Assembly (NCBI GenBank): GCA_022414725.1
Contig: CM039462.1
Span: 115,089,613-115,153,612 of the forward strand
Length of the DNA stretch: 64,000 bases
Source: Microglena sp. YARC
Taxonomy: Eukaryota; Chlorophyta; Chlorophyceae; Chlamydomonadales; Chlamydomonadaceae
Direction of reading: 5' to 3'
The position numbers and the translations under genes were made by a program. This document shows, one piece after another, positions 1 through 12,953 of this stretch (position 1 is its first letter; each line of letters begins with the position of its first letter). The notes beneath the pieces were generated by a model that was not told the DNA's origin, did no database searches, and saw only the letters and a list, made by a program, of their open reading frames with translations.

Positions 1-240
1 TGTTAGGGGTTGCTTGTTTGGTGTTTGGGTGTTGGGTGGTGGGTGTTAGGGGTTTTGCTTGTTTGGTGTTGGTGTTGGGTGGTGGGTGTTAGGGGGGGTT
101 GCTTGTGGTTGGTGTTTCGTTTGTCAGTGTGTGTCAGTGTGTGTGTGTGGATCTGTGTGTGTCGTGTGTGTGTGTGTATTGTGTGTGTGTCTGTGTGTGT
201 GTGTCTGTGTGTGTGGTGTGTGTGTGTTGGCTGCACCCAC

Positions 241-300
241 CTGTCACAATAATTCCATGAGAAGTGCCATACTTGTTGTTACGCTGGCTGGGTGCCAGTG
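241..300 (-). repeat. Duplicate of the sulfotransferase exon edge, copy 3 (decayed)
   Basis: A third, more diverged copy of the same exon edge (NKYGT and GTGGGTGC still readable on the minus strand) between GT-rich tracts. It contains small indels that break the frame. Confidence 0.6.
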
Positions 301-356
301 TTGTGTGTGTTGTGTGTGTGCTTGTGTGTGTGTGGTTGTGTGTGTTGTGTGTGTGT

Positions 357-388
<32 letters not shown>

Positions 389-520
389 GTGGTGGTCGTG
401 TAGGGGGGGGGAGATTGAAGGGAAGGTTGTTGGCTTGGGATGGGTTGAGTTTGCTATGTTGGAGGTTGGCAAGAGAGGGGGGTTTGGAGACGGGGAGGTA
501 AGTAAACGAGTGCCCCTGCT

Positions 521-563
<43 letters not shown>

Positions 564-590
564 TCGGGGTGTGTGTGTTGCTGCACCCAC

Positions 591-648
591 CTGTTGCAGT
601 ATTCCATAAGAGTGCCGTACTTGTTGTATGCTGGCTTGGGTCCCAGTG
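591..648 (-). repeat. Duplicate of the sulfotransferase exon edge, copy 2
   Basis: The last ~18 codons of the 822-1028 exon (GPKPAYNKYGTLMEYC) and its GTGGGT donor are repeated here, embedded in GT microsatellite. Together with the copy at 241-300 it shows that the exon 3' edge and donor were reiterated as the intron grew. Confidence 0.7.
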
Positions 649-750
649 TGTTTGTGTGTGGTGGTGTGTGAGCGTGTGTAAGTGTGTGTCCGTGTCGGGG
701 TGTGTGTATGTGTGTGTGAGTGTATTTGTGTGTGTGTGTGGGGGGGGGGG

Positions 751-787
<37 letters not shown>

Positions 788-821
788 TGTTGGTCGTGTG
801 TGTGTGTGTGTGTGCACCCAC

Positions 822-1028
822 CTGTCGCAGTATTCCATGAGGGTGCCATACTTGTTGTATGCTGGCTTGGGCCCAGTGGTGTGTGGGGAGGGGAGGATGG
901 GCATCTGGAAATAGGAGGGCTCCTTGGAACGCCCCTGCAACTGATGCCTTCCCTCAGTCTTTGGTGTGTGAGTGGGCCAGCGCCCACAGTGTGCTGGTGC
1001 CACTTCTCTGTTGCCCAATCACCAGGTA
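822..1028 (-). CDS. Sulfotransferase, partial (PAPS-binding exon)
   Basis: Read on the minus strand, the segment after an acceptor (CACACAG at 1029-1035) begins YLVIGQQRSGTSTLW, which has the form of the 5'-phosphosulfate loop (RSGT-S/T) of sulfotransferases. About 20 residues later comes GRSKEPSYFQ, like the KExxYF segment that follows the loop in Golgi-type carbohydrate sulfotransferases, and the exon ends ...NKYGTLMEYCDR at a GTGGGT donor (815-821). The family transfers sulfate from PAPS to sugar or other hydroxyls in the Golgi. The loop and the KEPSYF part lie in different frames, so there is a one-base frame break near 985 or a tiny intron. The rest of the gene lies beyond the left edge. 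Family call is good; substrate is unknown, and the gene may be decayed. Confidence 0.6.
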
Positions 1029-1070
1029 CTGTGTGAAAGAAGAGTTGGGGAGGAGACAAGGGAAATGATT

Positions 1071-1300
1071 GTTTTGTGTGTTTGTGTGTTTGTGTGTTGT
1101 GTTGTGTTGTGTTGTGTGTTAGTGTGTTGTGTGTGTTGTGTTTTGTTGTTTGTGTGTTGTGTGTTTTGTGTTTTGGTGTGTGTGTGGTGTGTTGTGTGTG
1201 TTTTGTGTGGTGTGTTTGTGTGTGTTGTTTGTGCGTGTGTTGTGTTGTGTGTTTGTGTGTGTGTGTTGTGTTGTGTGTGGGGGGGGGGGGGGGGGGGGGG
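1071..1300. repeat. GT/GTTGT-rich array ending in a G run
   Basis: Degenerate TGTGTTGTGT array closing with about 22 G at 1279-1301. It lies between the two copies of the sulfotransferase PAPS-loop exon start. Confidence 0.8.
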
Positions 1301-1344
1301 GATTGTTATTATGGTTGGTTTTGTGGTTGAGGGTGTGAGTGATC

Positions 1345-1402
1345 TAGGGCCACAGTGTGCTGGTGCCATTCTCTGGTTGCCCAATTACCAGACTGGCAGG
1401 TA
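1345..1402 (-). repeat. Duplicate of the sulfotransferase PAPS-loop exon start
   Basis: Minus-strand copy of the acceptor and first ~50 bases of the 822-1028 exon; the loop reads as IGQPENGTSTLW, with inserted and changed bases and a stop soon after. It appears non-coding. Confidence 0.6.
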
Positions 1403-1496
1403 CTGTGTGTGAAAAGAGTTGGGGAGAAAGGGGAGTGAGCAGGGGTGTGATATGTGGGTGTGGGTGTGTGGGGTTTGGGGGGAGGGGGAAGTAGTT

Positions 1497-1695
1497 CAGG
1501 GTACTTCGAGTTTCCAAGTTGGCCAGCGCTTTATCGCACTTGAAAGCAAAAAAAACTTGCACTCTGCAAGTGCAAAAAAGCGCAAAAATTGCTTGCTGCG
1601 CCCACAGAAAGTTGCAAAAAACTGCGCTTAAAGCGCAGAGGGGGTCAACAAGTCAGCGCTCAAAAGCGCAAAAGCGCGCGCTTCGAAGTACCCTG
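1497..1695. mobile_element. hAT-type MITE, copy 1
   Basis: A 199-bp element with inverted ends CAGGGTACTTCG...CGAAGTACCCTG, flanked by a perfect 8-bp target duplication AAGTAGTT (1489-1496 and 1696-1703). Inside are many short palindromic GCGCAAAAGCGC-like blocks. The 8-bp duplication and CAGGG ends are typical of non-autonomous hAT elements. No transposase. Confidence 0.9.
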
Positions 1696-1703
1696 AAGTA
1701 GTT

Positions 1704-2191
1704 GTGATTGTGATTGTGATTGTGAGTGCGGTCGTTTATGTGGTTAAGGGTGTGGGCGGGCCAGGGCCAGAATTCAAGGGGGGGTGGGGGGTGGGGGGTA
1801 GCGGCAGATTTGGCAAAAACAGGGTCCCAGGTAGTGATTGCTACTGGTAAAGGAAAAAAAGTCTGTTAGAATCTTATACCCCCTTCATAAAATCGCATAT
1901 ATATAATACATACAAAAGTTGATATCATATCCGATGTATATAATATTGCATTTAATAGTGCATACATGTAATATTGCGTTTAATATTGCATATTTATAAT
2001 ACATACAAAAGTTCATATCATATCCGATATATGCAATATTGCGTTTAATAGTGCATACATGTAATATTGCATTTAATATTGTATATTTATAATAGTGCAT
2101 TTAATAGTGCATATATGTAATATTGCATTTAAAAGTGCATATTTATAATATTGCATTGAACAGTGCATATTACTCATACAAGCAATATTGC

Positions 2192-2238
<47 letters not shown>

Positions 2239-2240
2239 TG
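1704..2240. repeat. AT-rich tandem repeats and (TA)n
   Basis: After a short unremarkable stretch, 1900-2170 holds degenerate ~25-bp units built on TAATAGTGCATA and ATGTAATATTGC, followed by a (TA)n tract at 2190-2236. No gene seen. Confidence 0.75.
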
Positions 2241-2283
2241 CATAAAATAGTGATTATAATAGTGCATATAACATTTTGTTGTG

Positions 2284-3860
2284 TAAAGGAGCGTGTAGTC
2301 AACCTGAACTACCCCTGGACGCACCAATGGTAAGGCCGCACGCCGCAGGTTGGACAACAGAGATGAGAGGCATAGCACTGAGGAGTGAAACCAAACCGTA
2401 GCCTCTTTCAGTGATTTACAATGGTCTAGTGGTAGACCAGATCGCTAAAGAATGAAGAGTCGGGGGTTCGACTCCCCCCTCGGTCGCTCTTGGCGTTGCA
2501 GGTCGTCGTCAACCGCGATGGTAGCTTGTCCAGTCGAGGTAGGAGACCGCTCCCCACCCGCGTACGACGGGCTCCCTTAACACCACGCCCCACCAGGCGT
2601 TATCATTACCTTTAACCCAACCGTTCCACCCCAACAAGTACCAGGCAGTTAGACCAAACTACCCCTGGATACACTGATGGAAAAGCTGCAGGTTGGACAG
2701 CAGAGATGAGAAGCAATGCACTGAGGAGTGAAATCAGACCGATCCCACCCCAACAACACACCATGCAACCCAACCAATCCCCCCCCCACCCCACCCCACC
2801 CCTCTCAATCAAACACCATGTAATCAAACCGATCCCCCCTACCTCCCCTCCCCCACCACAATCAAACACCACATAAGCAACCCCCCCACCCCCACCCCCT
2901 TACCCCTCTCAATCAAACACATGTAATCAAAACCGATCCCCCCCCTGCCTCCCCCTCCCCACCACCACCCACCCTCCCAATCAAACACCACATGAGCAAA
3001 CCAATCCACCCCCCACCCATCACCCACCCACCCCTCTCAATCAAACACCATGTAATCAAACCGATCCCCCCTGCCTCCCCCTCCCCCACCACCACCCACC
3101 CTCCAAATCAAACACCACATGAGCAAACCAATCCACCCCCCACCCACCCATCCACCCACCCACCCACCCACCCCTCTCAATCAAACACCATGTAATCAAA
3201 CTGATCCCCCTAACCTTCCCCTCCACCACCACAATCGAACACCACATAAGCAAACCAATCCCCCCACCCCCTCCCACCCCCACCCCCTCAGAAACCATGC
3301 AGGCAAACTAACTACCCCCCAACGAACACCACTGTGTGGGCATGGCAACACTGAACGCACCAGTGGAAACGCTGCGAGTTGGACAGCAGAGATGAGAGGC
3401 AACGCACTCAGGAGGGTTATCAAGCCGTTCCCACCACAACAAGCACCAGGTTGTCAAAACAATGCCCCCTAACTCATCAAACACCATGTAACCAAACTAA
3501 TCCCCCCCCCCCCACACACACACACACACATCAACACCATGTAACCAAACCAATCCCCCCCCCAATCCCCCCCCCCCCTCCCCCCCCCCCCCCCTCCCTA
3601 TCAAACACCATGCAGTTCAACTAAAAATAAATAAAAAAACCACTGTGTAGGCACGGCACCACTAAAAACACAGAGGGAATTGCTGCAGCTTGAACAGCAG
3701 AGATGAGAAGTGACGCACCGAGGAGTGTAATCAAACTGTTCCCACGCCAACAAACATCAGGTCGTCAATCCAAACTACCCCTGAACGCACCGATGGAAAG
3801 GCCGCAGGTCGAACAGCAGAGAGGAGAAGTAAAGCACTCAGGATTATAAGATGAACTGTA
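2284..3860. repeat. Composite tandem array, five ~110-bp cores in C-rich spacer
   Basis: Five copies of a unit containing GGACAGCAGAGATGAGA and a run like ACTACCCCTGGA occur near 2290-2395, 2645-2740, 3300-3435, 3640-3745 and 3765-3850. The spacers are C-rich, with repeated AATCAAACACCATG. On the minus strand each core still reads as a hydrophobic segment of the form LLSALLLISAVQPAAFPS, so the core may derive from a signal-anchor exon of a minus-strand gene. That is only an inference; the copies differ by indels. Confidence 0.6.
2400..2611 (+). mobile_element. tRNA-derived SINE, copy 1
   Basis: The head has an A-box-like TGGTCTAGTGGTAG and a B-box GGGTTCGACTCCC inside a perfect T-arm-like stem. 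The ~130-bp body ends GCGTTATCATTACC. It interrupts one core of the 2284-3860 array; flanks AAACCAAACCGT and AACCCAACCGT look like an imperfect target duplication. The head does not fold as a normal tRNA, so this is not a tRNA gene. Confidence 0.75.
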
Positions 3861-3869
3861 TAAAGTCGC

Positions 3870-4190
3870 ATGGTGCTGCAGTGGTGGGCTGCAGAGGTGC
3901 TGCTCCTGCTGCGGTGGTGGTGCTGTGGTGGTGCTGTGGTGGGCTGCAGAGGTGCTGCTCCTGCTGCGGTGGTGGTGCTGTGGTGGTGGTGCTGTGGTGG
4001 TGCTGTGGAGGTGCTGCTGCGGCGGGATGCAATGGTGGTGGTGGTGCAGCCGGGTTGCTTTGGTGGCCTGCTGTGGTGGTGCTGCTGTTGTGGTGCTGCT
4101 GCAGTGAGCTGCGGTGGTGGTGCTGCTGTGGTGGTGGTGCTACTTCTGTGGTGGGCTGCAGTGCTGCTGCTCCTCGGGGGTCCTCGGTCA
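3870..4190. repeat. GCTGCT/GGTGGT minisatellite
   Basis: Repeats of GGTGCTGCTCCTGCTGCGG and GCTGTGGTGGT. It is open in several frames (poly-Q/H/P or poly-L/V) only because of its composition. Confidence 0.8.
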
Positions 4191-4199
4191 ACACAGTGC

Positions 4200-5037
4200 A
4201 GGGGTGGGCTAGGAAGGGACTGAACTATCGAAGATTTATTGGGCTGTGTGTGTTGTATAGTCAAGGGATGTAGTACAGCCCAGGTGCAGTATGCCCAGGG
4301 GTGTTGTACAGTCCACTTGTAGTAAAATCCAGGGGTACCCAGATGTGCTAAAGGGACCAACCAATGCCCAGGAGGAGAAGAAGGGTCAGAATTCCCTAGG
4401 GACCATGCTGTGGGTGTGGGTGTGTGGTGTGTGTGTGGGGGGGGGGGGGGATTAGACTCAGATCTGGAAGGCTATAACTGCTTCATTTGTCCGAGGGGCA
4501 ATTGCGGGTGGCACTCGCACGCTAGGACATGGGTGTCGGGAGTTATGGGGGACACCAGAGGCTGGGGGACACATGCACATGGGGAGGCGAGGTGGTTCGA
4601 TGCGCCAGCTCAGGCAAGGACCCAGCTGGATTTTGAGCGGGAGCGCGTGCGGGAGGTGGTTGGCCTAGTGGTTGGTGCCAGGCAGACTCTGGTGCCACGT
4701 GAGGGGTGCCTGGCCTGGTGGTGGCTGGTGGCCACCATGGCATGGTGGCAAGTACTCTCTGTCACCTCTGTGACTCTCTGTCGTACTTTCGAAAAATAGA
4801 AGCCACGCCACTTCTGAAGCGGTTGCCCCTCACGCATTTCCCGCCAGCTTTGGGTGCACGTGTAGCAGTTTGAGTTGCGAATCGTCTCAGTGCGCGTATT
4901 TCCCCTTTCTCCTTCTATACGTTGAGTTTTTAAAGCTTACAGAAATGCTCGATTGATTTTCAATCCTCGAGATATCGCGTAATCCTCTCGAGCATCACCG
5001 CGAGTATTGATTCTATTAGAGGGCCTTGTTCAATTCC
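4200..5037. other. Intergenic, upstream of gene A
   Basis: Short degenerate repeats around CAGCCCAGG at 4270-4350 and a G run at 4438-4450. No convincing gene; the 130-codon open frame at 4410-4799 has no recognisable domain. The last ~240 bases should contain the gene A promoter and leader, but no clear TATA or initiator is evident. Confidence 0.4.
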
Positions 5038-5124
5038 ATGGGAGATTCGGAGTCTGGAAGTGGAGCTTCCTCCTTTGGCGAAGAGGAAGAGCAGGATGAC
5101 GACGTGAGCCTTGAGACTTCAGAT
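5038..5124 (+). CDS. Gene A exon 1 (start codon)
   Basis: ATG at 5038 starts 29 codons, MGDSESGSGASSFGEEEE..., ending ETSD at donor GTAAGC in phase 0. The acidic/Ser composition continues directly into exon 2, which supports the join. This is the first in-frame ATG after a stretch without coding signal. Confidence 0.65.
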
Positions 5125-8100
5125 GTAAGCATGGTGGAGACTGGTGGGGTACCTAGGCGGAAACAGAGCGTTCTGGCGTATTTCTAGCCCAAATTTTGAT
5201 TTTAGGGCTGGGAAGGGCCAGGCCACAGGAGGAAACTGACAGATTGTTGCCAGCAGGAAATAATAAGGGCAAGATGAGCACCTGTAGCAACTGGCTAGGA
5301 TCAGAACCTTATGCCTCCCAGGTTATGCGGCACTTGGAGCCAATCTGAAATATCTGGCAGAGATGGACAATATGTGTTTCAGACCAGGTGTAGCCAAACA
5401 AGCTCAAATGGGCTTGAAGAAATATTATCAGGTGGAAGTTTTAGGGATGCTCATCAATGTGACTCCCTAACCAAATGCTCAATCGGGAATCTAGGGGGGG
5501 GGGGGGCATGTGGCTGGCACCGCATTTTATCAAGTTGGTGAACAGAATCTAGTGGTTGTCAAGAGGAAGTGATGTTTGCCTATTACATCTGGTAATGACT
5601 GAGGTTTCCAGGTTCGATTTGTACGAAAGGATTGGATTGCGATATTTTCTGTCAGAAATCAGTTGCTTGATATGAAGATTTTCTGCTGGCAATCCATGTG
5701 GATAAGGCCATCCAATATCAATCGGTACAAATTGTAAAATTCAATGTTCGTACTACATGCTCCCATTGAAGTTCCATCAGTTTTTTTATTCCAGCACACT
5801 TAGAGGTCAGAGAGCATCCTTATAACCATTCAGCAGATGACTTGGATTTGGGTTTTCAAAACACTTTGTAGTTTAGTACCTTGAACTTGAGAATTCAACA
5901 TGAAAGTTCTAACATTTTAGCCAAAGAATCGAGAATTCTGAGACTATCTGAGCATTATGAGAATTATCGGAATTTTTGCCGGAAAAGTGGTGGTACTGAC
6001 TACAAACTTCAAGACCCAAATCCAAATCATCTGCTGAATTGCTCGAAATATCAATGGATAGATCAAGCTGCTGCAGCTTCAATATTCTGCCTCTGGGCCC
6101 CTGCTCCGAATCTTGGTGGATTTATCATACCTCCACCCAGCCTCCTTCCATTCAAAATTGTGTTCAATTTCTGAAGACAATTTCAACTTCCTGTCAGAAA
6201 ATTGTTCAAAACTGGATTGACAACATGTTCATCTGGACAAAATTCTCGGTCCAGTTGTTGTTTATCTCACGCTCCAGTCTTCAGTCAGTCAATAGCTATC
6301 AAATCCTGTTAGATGTCTGAAATGTCTGCAAGTAAGATTCATGTCACCTCTTTCCGCAAGCTGCATTGCTTGCTGAATAGCCATCCGTCCATCCGGTTGA
6401 TCACTGATCCAAATTGACTGAGATATTTCTGAGAAACTGATTTTTCTCTCATAGTTACTTTAAGCTTCTGTTTCCTATGGATTGATCGATCACGCATCCA
6501 TCTATACAAGGTTCTCTTTTTGCATGCTTGTTAAAATGCTAGCCTTCTTATGCATCTGGGTGTCCATAGTGTGTGCAATGTACTTTGTTGTGCGTTGCTA
6601 CCTTTCCAATATTTAGGTGATGCCTCAGCGTATATATTTTCTGCTATGAGATACCAGTTGTTCAGATTGTAACGGAAGGATATCTACTTGTAACGAAGGG
6701 ATATCTACATAAGAAGGGATATCTACTTAATGAGGGATATCTACTTCAAGTCTAAGGTACTGACAAAACTACCTTTCTGTCTGTCTGCCTGACTCTTTAT
6801 CACCACCTGTGTCGTGCAATATCTATCACCACCTGTGCCCTGCTAAGTCCCCCTTGGCTCTGTCAAGCTGCGGGCATATTTGGAGTCCAGTAGGGCACCA
6901 AGAAAATGTAAACAATTGTAAAATGTAATTATCATCCGCCCTCATCCCACCAAACCTTATCTAACCCCTAACTTTCCTACCTACCCATGAACAGTCTGAT
7001 GAGGAGGAGGAGGAGGATGTTGATGAGGACGAGGATGAAGATGGGGAGGGAGACGACGAGGGCGGGGACCAGTACACAAGTGGCAATAGCAGTAGCAGCA
7101 AGGATGTCTCTGGGTCCGATGAGTCTAAAGATGGGGAAGAGGAAGGAAACAGGAGCCGTGGTGTTGGCGGTAGCGGTGGCGGTGGCGGCTACAAGCATGA
7201 AGCTCGCAAAGCCAAACGCTTTTGCTTACAGAGTCGGATCACCAGCAAGTCCACTATTCAAGAAGGGGAGGAGTTGGACATGGTGCTTCCAAAGAAGTTT
7301 CCGGACAAACCCATGGTGGAGCATATAGCTGGCTCCAATGTTTGGTACCAGGGCTATGTGATGAAAGACTCAGCAAACGAGTCAAAGATTAGATTTCCAG
7401 GTGTGACGGTGGTCGGCAGAGGCTGGGTACAATGGGGTAAAGGAGATTTTGTGTGCAGGTTGTGCGAAATTGGATGCAGGGGGGAGGGGTTGTGTGGGGG
7501 GGGAGGGAGGGGGGGGGGGGGGGGGGGGCATATAGCTGGATCCAATGTTTGGAACCAGGGCTACGCAATGAAAGACTCAGGAAACGACCTACCCACCAAC
7601 ATATAACCTATCACTTGCCTATAACCCACCTAGCCCATACCTACCACCCACCTAGCTCATACCTATCACCTACCTACCTATCACATATCCGTCACCTATC
7701 AACCAATCTATCACCCACCTATCACATACCTATCACCTATAACCTACCCATCGCCTATCTACCTATCACCCACCAACCTATAACCTACCTCTCACCCACC
7801 TTGCCTATACCTATCACCTACCTGTCACCTACCCACCAACCTCTAACCTACCTATCACCCACAGATCTCATACCTTTCACATACCTATCACCTACCTACC
7901 ACCCATCAACCTATTAACTACCTACCTATCTCCTACCTGCCACCTACCAACCAGCCTATAACCTACCTATCACCCACCTATCAACTACATATCACCTACT
8001 AACCAACCTATAACCTACATATCATCTATCTACCTATCACTGACCAACCTATATCCTACTTCTCACACACCTTGCGCATACCTATCACCTACCAGTCACC

Positions 8101-11100
8101 TATCCACCAACCTCTCACCCACCTAGCTCATACCTATCACCTACCTACCAAACATCAACCTACACCCTATCACCTACCTATCACCCATGTAGCCCATACA
8201 TATCACCTACCTACCTATCACATACATGTCACCTACCCACCAACCTATAACATATCACCCACCTAGTGCATACATATGACATATCACATACATGTCACCT
8301 ACCCACCAACCTATACCCCATCACCTACGTATCACCTACCACCCACCCACCTTGCAGGTGTGGATGGCTCAGATGATGAGAAAAATGAGTGTGGGAGTAT
8401 GGCAGATGGGAGAGAGGGGGGGGGGGGGGGGGGGGGCTTCACCTATCTTCACCTATCATCTATAGCCTATCTATCACCCACCTAGCTCATACATATCACA
8501 TTCATATCACCTACCTACCACCCACCCACCTTGCAGGTGTGGATGGCTCCGATGATGAGAAAATTGAGTGGCTGAATAAACGGAGCAGCCGCATCTGGAA
8601 GGGGTCATATAAAGGGGGCGACTGGAGGTACTTGGGGAGAGGGGCGTGGGCCCCCCGAAATAGGGCTAGGCCCCCCAGCATGCTTCCTTCTAGGACTGCC
8701 AGCATGGAGCGGGCTGGTGGCAGTGGGGAGGGTAACAGAAAGAGTATGAAGAGACAGCATTGGTCTAAGCGGGGGCGGTACAGTGAAGAGACCGAGGGCA
8801 CCCACGGGGGTGGGCACCACCGGCAGAGCAGTGGGGGCGTCCGCAGCCTAGGAGGGGACAGAGGTGGAGGGCGCAGCGAATCAGGTCGGAAAAACAGATC
8901 CACGCACCCACCTCACCCCCCACGCCGGCGGCAGCGTCTTCTTGTGCTTCAAGACGAGGACGAGGATGTGGAGGTGATGTCCTCCCGACCTGCGCAAACC
9001 TCGGGCACAGGTGCTGTGGGCACGCATCGCCATGTAGACGAGCAGCAGTCTGAACGCGATCGCTACTACGGCTCCACCCACTCCCCAAACATGGCGGAGT
9101 CCCCCGCCCTGCCCCTGTGTGGGGTGGACTCCACACGCAACAGCTCCAGGTCATCGTTCTCGGAGGGGGCCTTGGAAGTGGGGGGCGTGCCAGGCGTGCA
9201 GATGCCTGGAGGGGCAGGTGGAGGGGGGGCTGGTAGTGGGCACCGCCAAGGCAGCGCTGGCGTTTCACTTGGGGGGGCAGATCCTTATAATGATCCGCTC
9301 GCCAAGTGGTTCAAGGAGCACTTCAAGCTGCTTCTTTCAGCAGGTGGGTTATCGGAGTTGTGTAAATTCTTATGAGCCAGTGTCTTTGTAACGGTGCATG
9401 TAACCTCAACATACCTCAATTGCCATGAGTGTTTTCTATACTTATGGACCAGTGTCTTTGTAACGGTGCATGCAACCTCAACAAACCACAATTGTCATTA
9501 GTAGTGTATATTCTTATGGAGCAGTGTCTATGTAACGGTGCATGCAACCTCAACATACCTCAATTGCCATAAGTGTTTTCTATTCTTATGGAGCAGTGTC
9601 TTTGTAGCGGTGCATTCAACCTCAACAAACCTCAATTACCCAAGTTATTATATTCTTATGGAGCAGTGTCTTTGTAACGGTGTGTGCAACCTCAACAAAC
9701 CTCAATTGCCATAAGATTTTCATATTTTTGTTTCAGCAGGCGGGTTGCAGGTTTCTGAGATGGGTGGTGGGTAGGGAACGGCGATATGATATCATATGAT
9801 GCCGGCAGTCTGACTAGGCTAAAGTTACAATTTATATACATTATTAAATGATGCAATGTGTACGATATTGGGTTTGGGTTGGTGTGGGTAGGAGAGGGGT
9901 TCTGGGTTCAGGGAAGGAAATGAACCAGTGTCTTTCCATTGCACCATACAAAGTATAAAGAAGAAAAACTCAACAACAAAAAGTAGCAAAACAACGACAC
10001 GATCAACAACACAAAACAACAGCAAAAAGTAGCAAAAAAGGGAACAACACAAAAGAACAACAACAACAATCACTTACAGCAACACAAAACAACTACAACA
10101 ACAACAACACAAATCAACAACAATAATCACTAACAGCGACACAAAAGAACAACAACAACACAAATCAACAGCACAAATCAACAACAGCAACACAAAACAA
10201 CAACGACAAAAATTAACAACGGCACAAATAAACAACAGCACAAACAAACAACAACACAAATTAAAAAGAACACAAATAAACCACACAAATCAACAACAAC
10301 AACAACAATAACAACAGCACAGATATACAACACAAACAACAACAAAAAATAGAAATAAATAACATCCCCCTCCCATCCCCGTTTAATCCCAAAACCGCCC
10401 CCCATCTCCCCACCACCCTTGTACCAGAGGCAAATGCACAAGCACCCACCCATCCCACCAGTCCCACCCCACCACCACCAACAGCAGCAGCAGCAACCCC
10501 TCCTACCCACCCAACTACCCAACCACCCACCCACCACTAACAACAACAAAAGCAGCAACCTCTCCTACCCACCCACCCAACCACCCACCACTAACCCACC
10601 CAACCACCCCTACCCAACCACCACCTACCCAGCCACTACTAACCCAACCACCACTAGCCCAAACACCAATAACCCAAACATCCTACCCACCCACCACTAA
10701 CCCCCCCTACCCACCCCTGTGTCCCCACAGGCACCTTGAATGTGATCCCAGTAGGCCTACCAGAAGCAGGAAAATTGCCGGCCGGCTTCACTGTGGACAA
10801 AGAGAAGAACGAGGTGAGCAGGAGTATGTCATGATACCCATTGCTGAATACCCTGTGTTGCCTGATGGCTCGTGCCATCGTGTGTACCCTCCCCCCGGGC
10901 CCTCCCCCCCCCCCCCCCCCCTTCACCCCACACCCTAATTAGGAGGTGATCGCCCGATGCAGGGAGTGGCGTGATGTGGCGTGGTGAGGTGTAGGTGAAC
11001 GGTGAGTGGCGGGGGATGGAGGCCGGCTTCACTGTGGACAAAGAGAAGAACGAGGTGAGTAGGAGCATGTCATACCTATTGCTGAATACTCAGTCACTAG

Positions 11101-12916
11101 GAGGAGATTGCCTGTGCAAGGAGTGGTGTGGTGTGGCGTGATGTGGCATGATATGGTGCAATGTTGTGTAGGTGAACGATGAGTGGGGTGGAGGCCGGCT
11201 TTACTGTGGACAAAGAGGAGAACGAGGTGGGCAGGAGCATGTCATACCTGTTGCTGAATACTCGGTGTTGCATAATGGGGAGTGCCATTGTGTGTACCCT
11301 CCCCCCAGGCCCTCCCCCCCCCCCCCCTCACCCCTTACCCTAATTAGGAGGTGATCGCCCTATGCAGGGAGTGGTGTGACGTGATGTGATGTGGCGTGGT
11401 GAGGTGTAGATGAATGATGAGTGGCGTGGGATGGAGGCCGGCTTCACTGTGGACAAAGAGAAGAACGAGGTGAGTTGGAGCATGTCATACCTATTGCTGA
11501 ATACTCAGTCACTAGGAGGAGATTGACTGTGCAAGGAGTGGTGTGGTGTGGCGTGATGTGGCATGATATGGTGCAATGTTGTGTAGGTGAACGATGAGTG
11601 GGGTGGAGGCCGGCTTTACTGTGGACAAAGAGGAGAACGAGGTGGGCAGGAGCATGTCATACCTGTTGCTGAATACTCGGTATTGCATAATGGGGAGAGC
11701 CATTGTGTGTACCCTCCCCCCCCCCCTCACCCCTTACCCTAATTAGGAGGTGATCGCCCTATGCAGGGAGTGGTGTGACGTGATGTGATGTGGCGTGGTG
11801 AGGTGTAGGTGAATGATGAGTGGCATAGGATGGAGGCCGGCTTCACTGTGAACAAAGAGAAGAAGGAGGTGAGCAGGAGCATGTCATACCCATTGCGGAA
11901 TACTCTGTTACTAGGAGGTGATCGCCCAATGCAGATAGTAGTGTGGCGTGGTAATGCATGGTGTGCCATGGTGATGTGTGGTGCGGTGTGGCGTGGCGTG
12001 TTGTGTTGTAGGTGAACGGAGAATTGCGTGGGATTGAGTCTGGCTTCACTGTGGACCAGGAGGAGAAGCAGGTGAGCAGGAGTATGTCATACCCATTGCT
12101 GAATACTCTGTAACTAGGAGTTGATCGCCCAATGTAGGTAGTGGTGCGGCGTGGTAATGCATGGTGATGTGTGGTGTGGTGTGGTGTGGCGTGTTGTGTT
12201 GTAGGTGAACGGAGAATGGCGTGGGATTGAGTCTGGCTTCACTGTGGACCAGGAGGAGAAGCAGGTGAGCAGGAGCATGTCATACCCATTGCTGAATACT
12301 CTGTAACTAGGAGTTGATCGCCCAATGTAGGTAGTGGTGCGGCGTGGTAATGCATGGTGATGTGTGGTGTGGTGTGGTGTGGCGTGGTGTGGTGTAGGTG
12401 AACGGAGAATGGTGTGGGATTGAGTCTGGCTTCACTGTGGACCAGGAGGAGAAGCAGGTGAGCAGGAGCATGTCATACCCATTGCTGAATACTCTGTAAC
12501 TAGGAGTTGATCGCCCAATGTAGGTAGTGGTGCGGCGTGGTAATGCATGGTGATGTGTGGTGTGGTGTGGTGTGGCGTGGTGTGGTGTAGGTGAACGGAG
12601 AATGGTGTGGGATTGAGTCTGGCTTCACTGTGGACCAGGAGGAGAAGCAGGTGAGCAGGAGCATGTCATACCCATTGCTGAATACTCTGTAACTAGGAGT
12701 TGATCGCCCAATGTAGGTAGTGGTGCGGCGTGGTAATGCATGGTGATGTGTGGTGTGGTGTGGCGTGGTGTGTTGTAGGTGAACGGAGAGCTGGTGGGAT
12801 GGAGGCTGGCTTCACTGTGGACCAGGAGGAGAAGGAAATACAAAGTGTTTTGAAATCCCAAATTATAATCATCCGCTGTATGTAGGGAGAGGCATCGATC
12901 TAAATAGAGATAGATC

Positions 12917-12953
<37 letters not shown>

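Larger units (their letters stand above)
123..810. repeat. GT microsatellite with long G run
   Basis: Interrupted (GT)n tracts at 123-230, 300-390, 522-562 and 650-740, then an almost pure G run at about 740-785. They separate the three copies of the sulfotransferase exon edge. Long open frames here on both strands are repeat artefacts. Confidence 0.85.

Noticed and set aside
2416..2490. tRNA gene
   Set aside because: A and B boxes and a T-arm are present, but no cloverleaf acceptor or anticodon stem; the same head is joined to a constant body in several copies, so it is a SINE.
3731..4360. 209-codon minus-strand Gln/His/Pro frame
   Set aside because: Produced by the GCT/GGT minisatellite.
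4410..4799. 130-codon frame upstream of gene A
   Set aside because: It starts in a GT/G-rich tract, has no domain, and its Trp/Gly/Val bias reflects composition.
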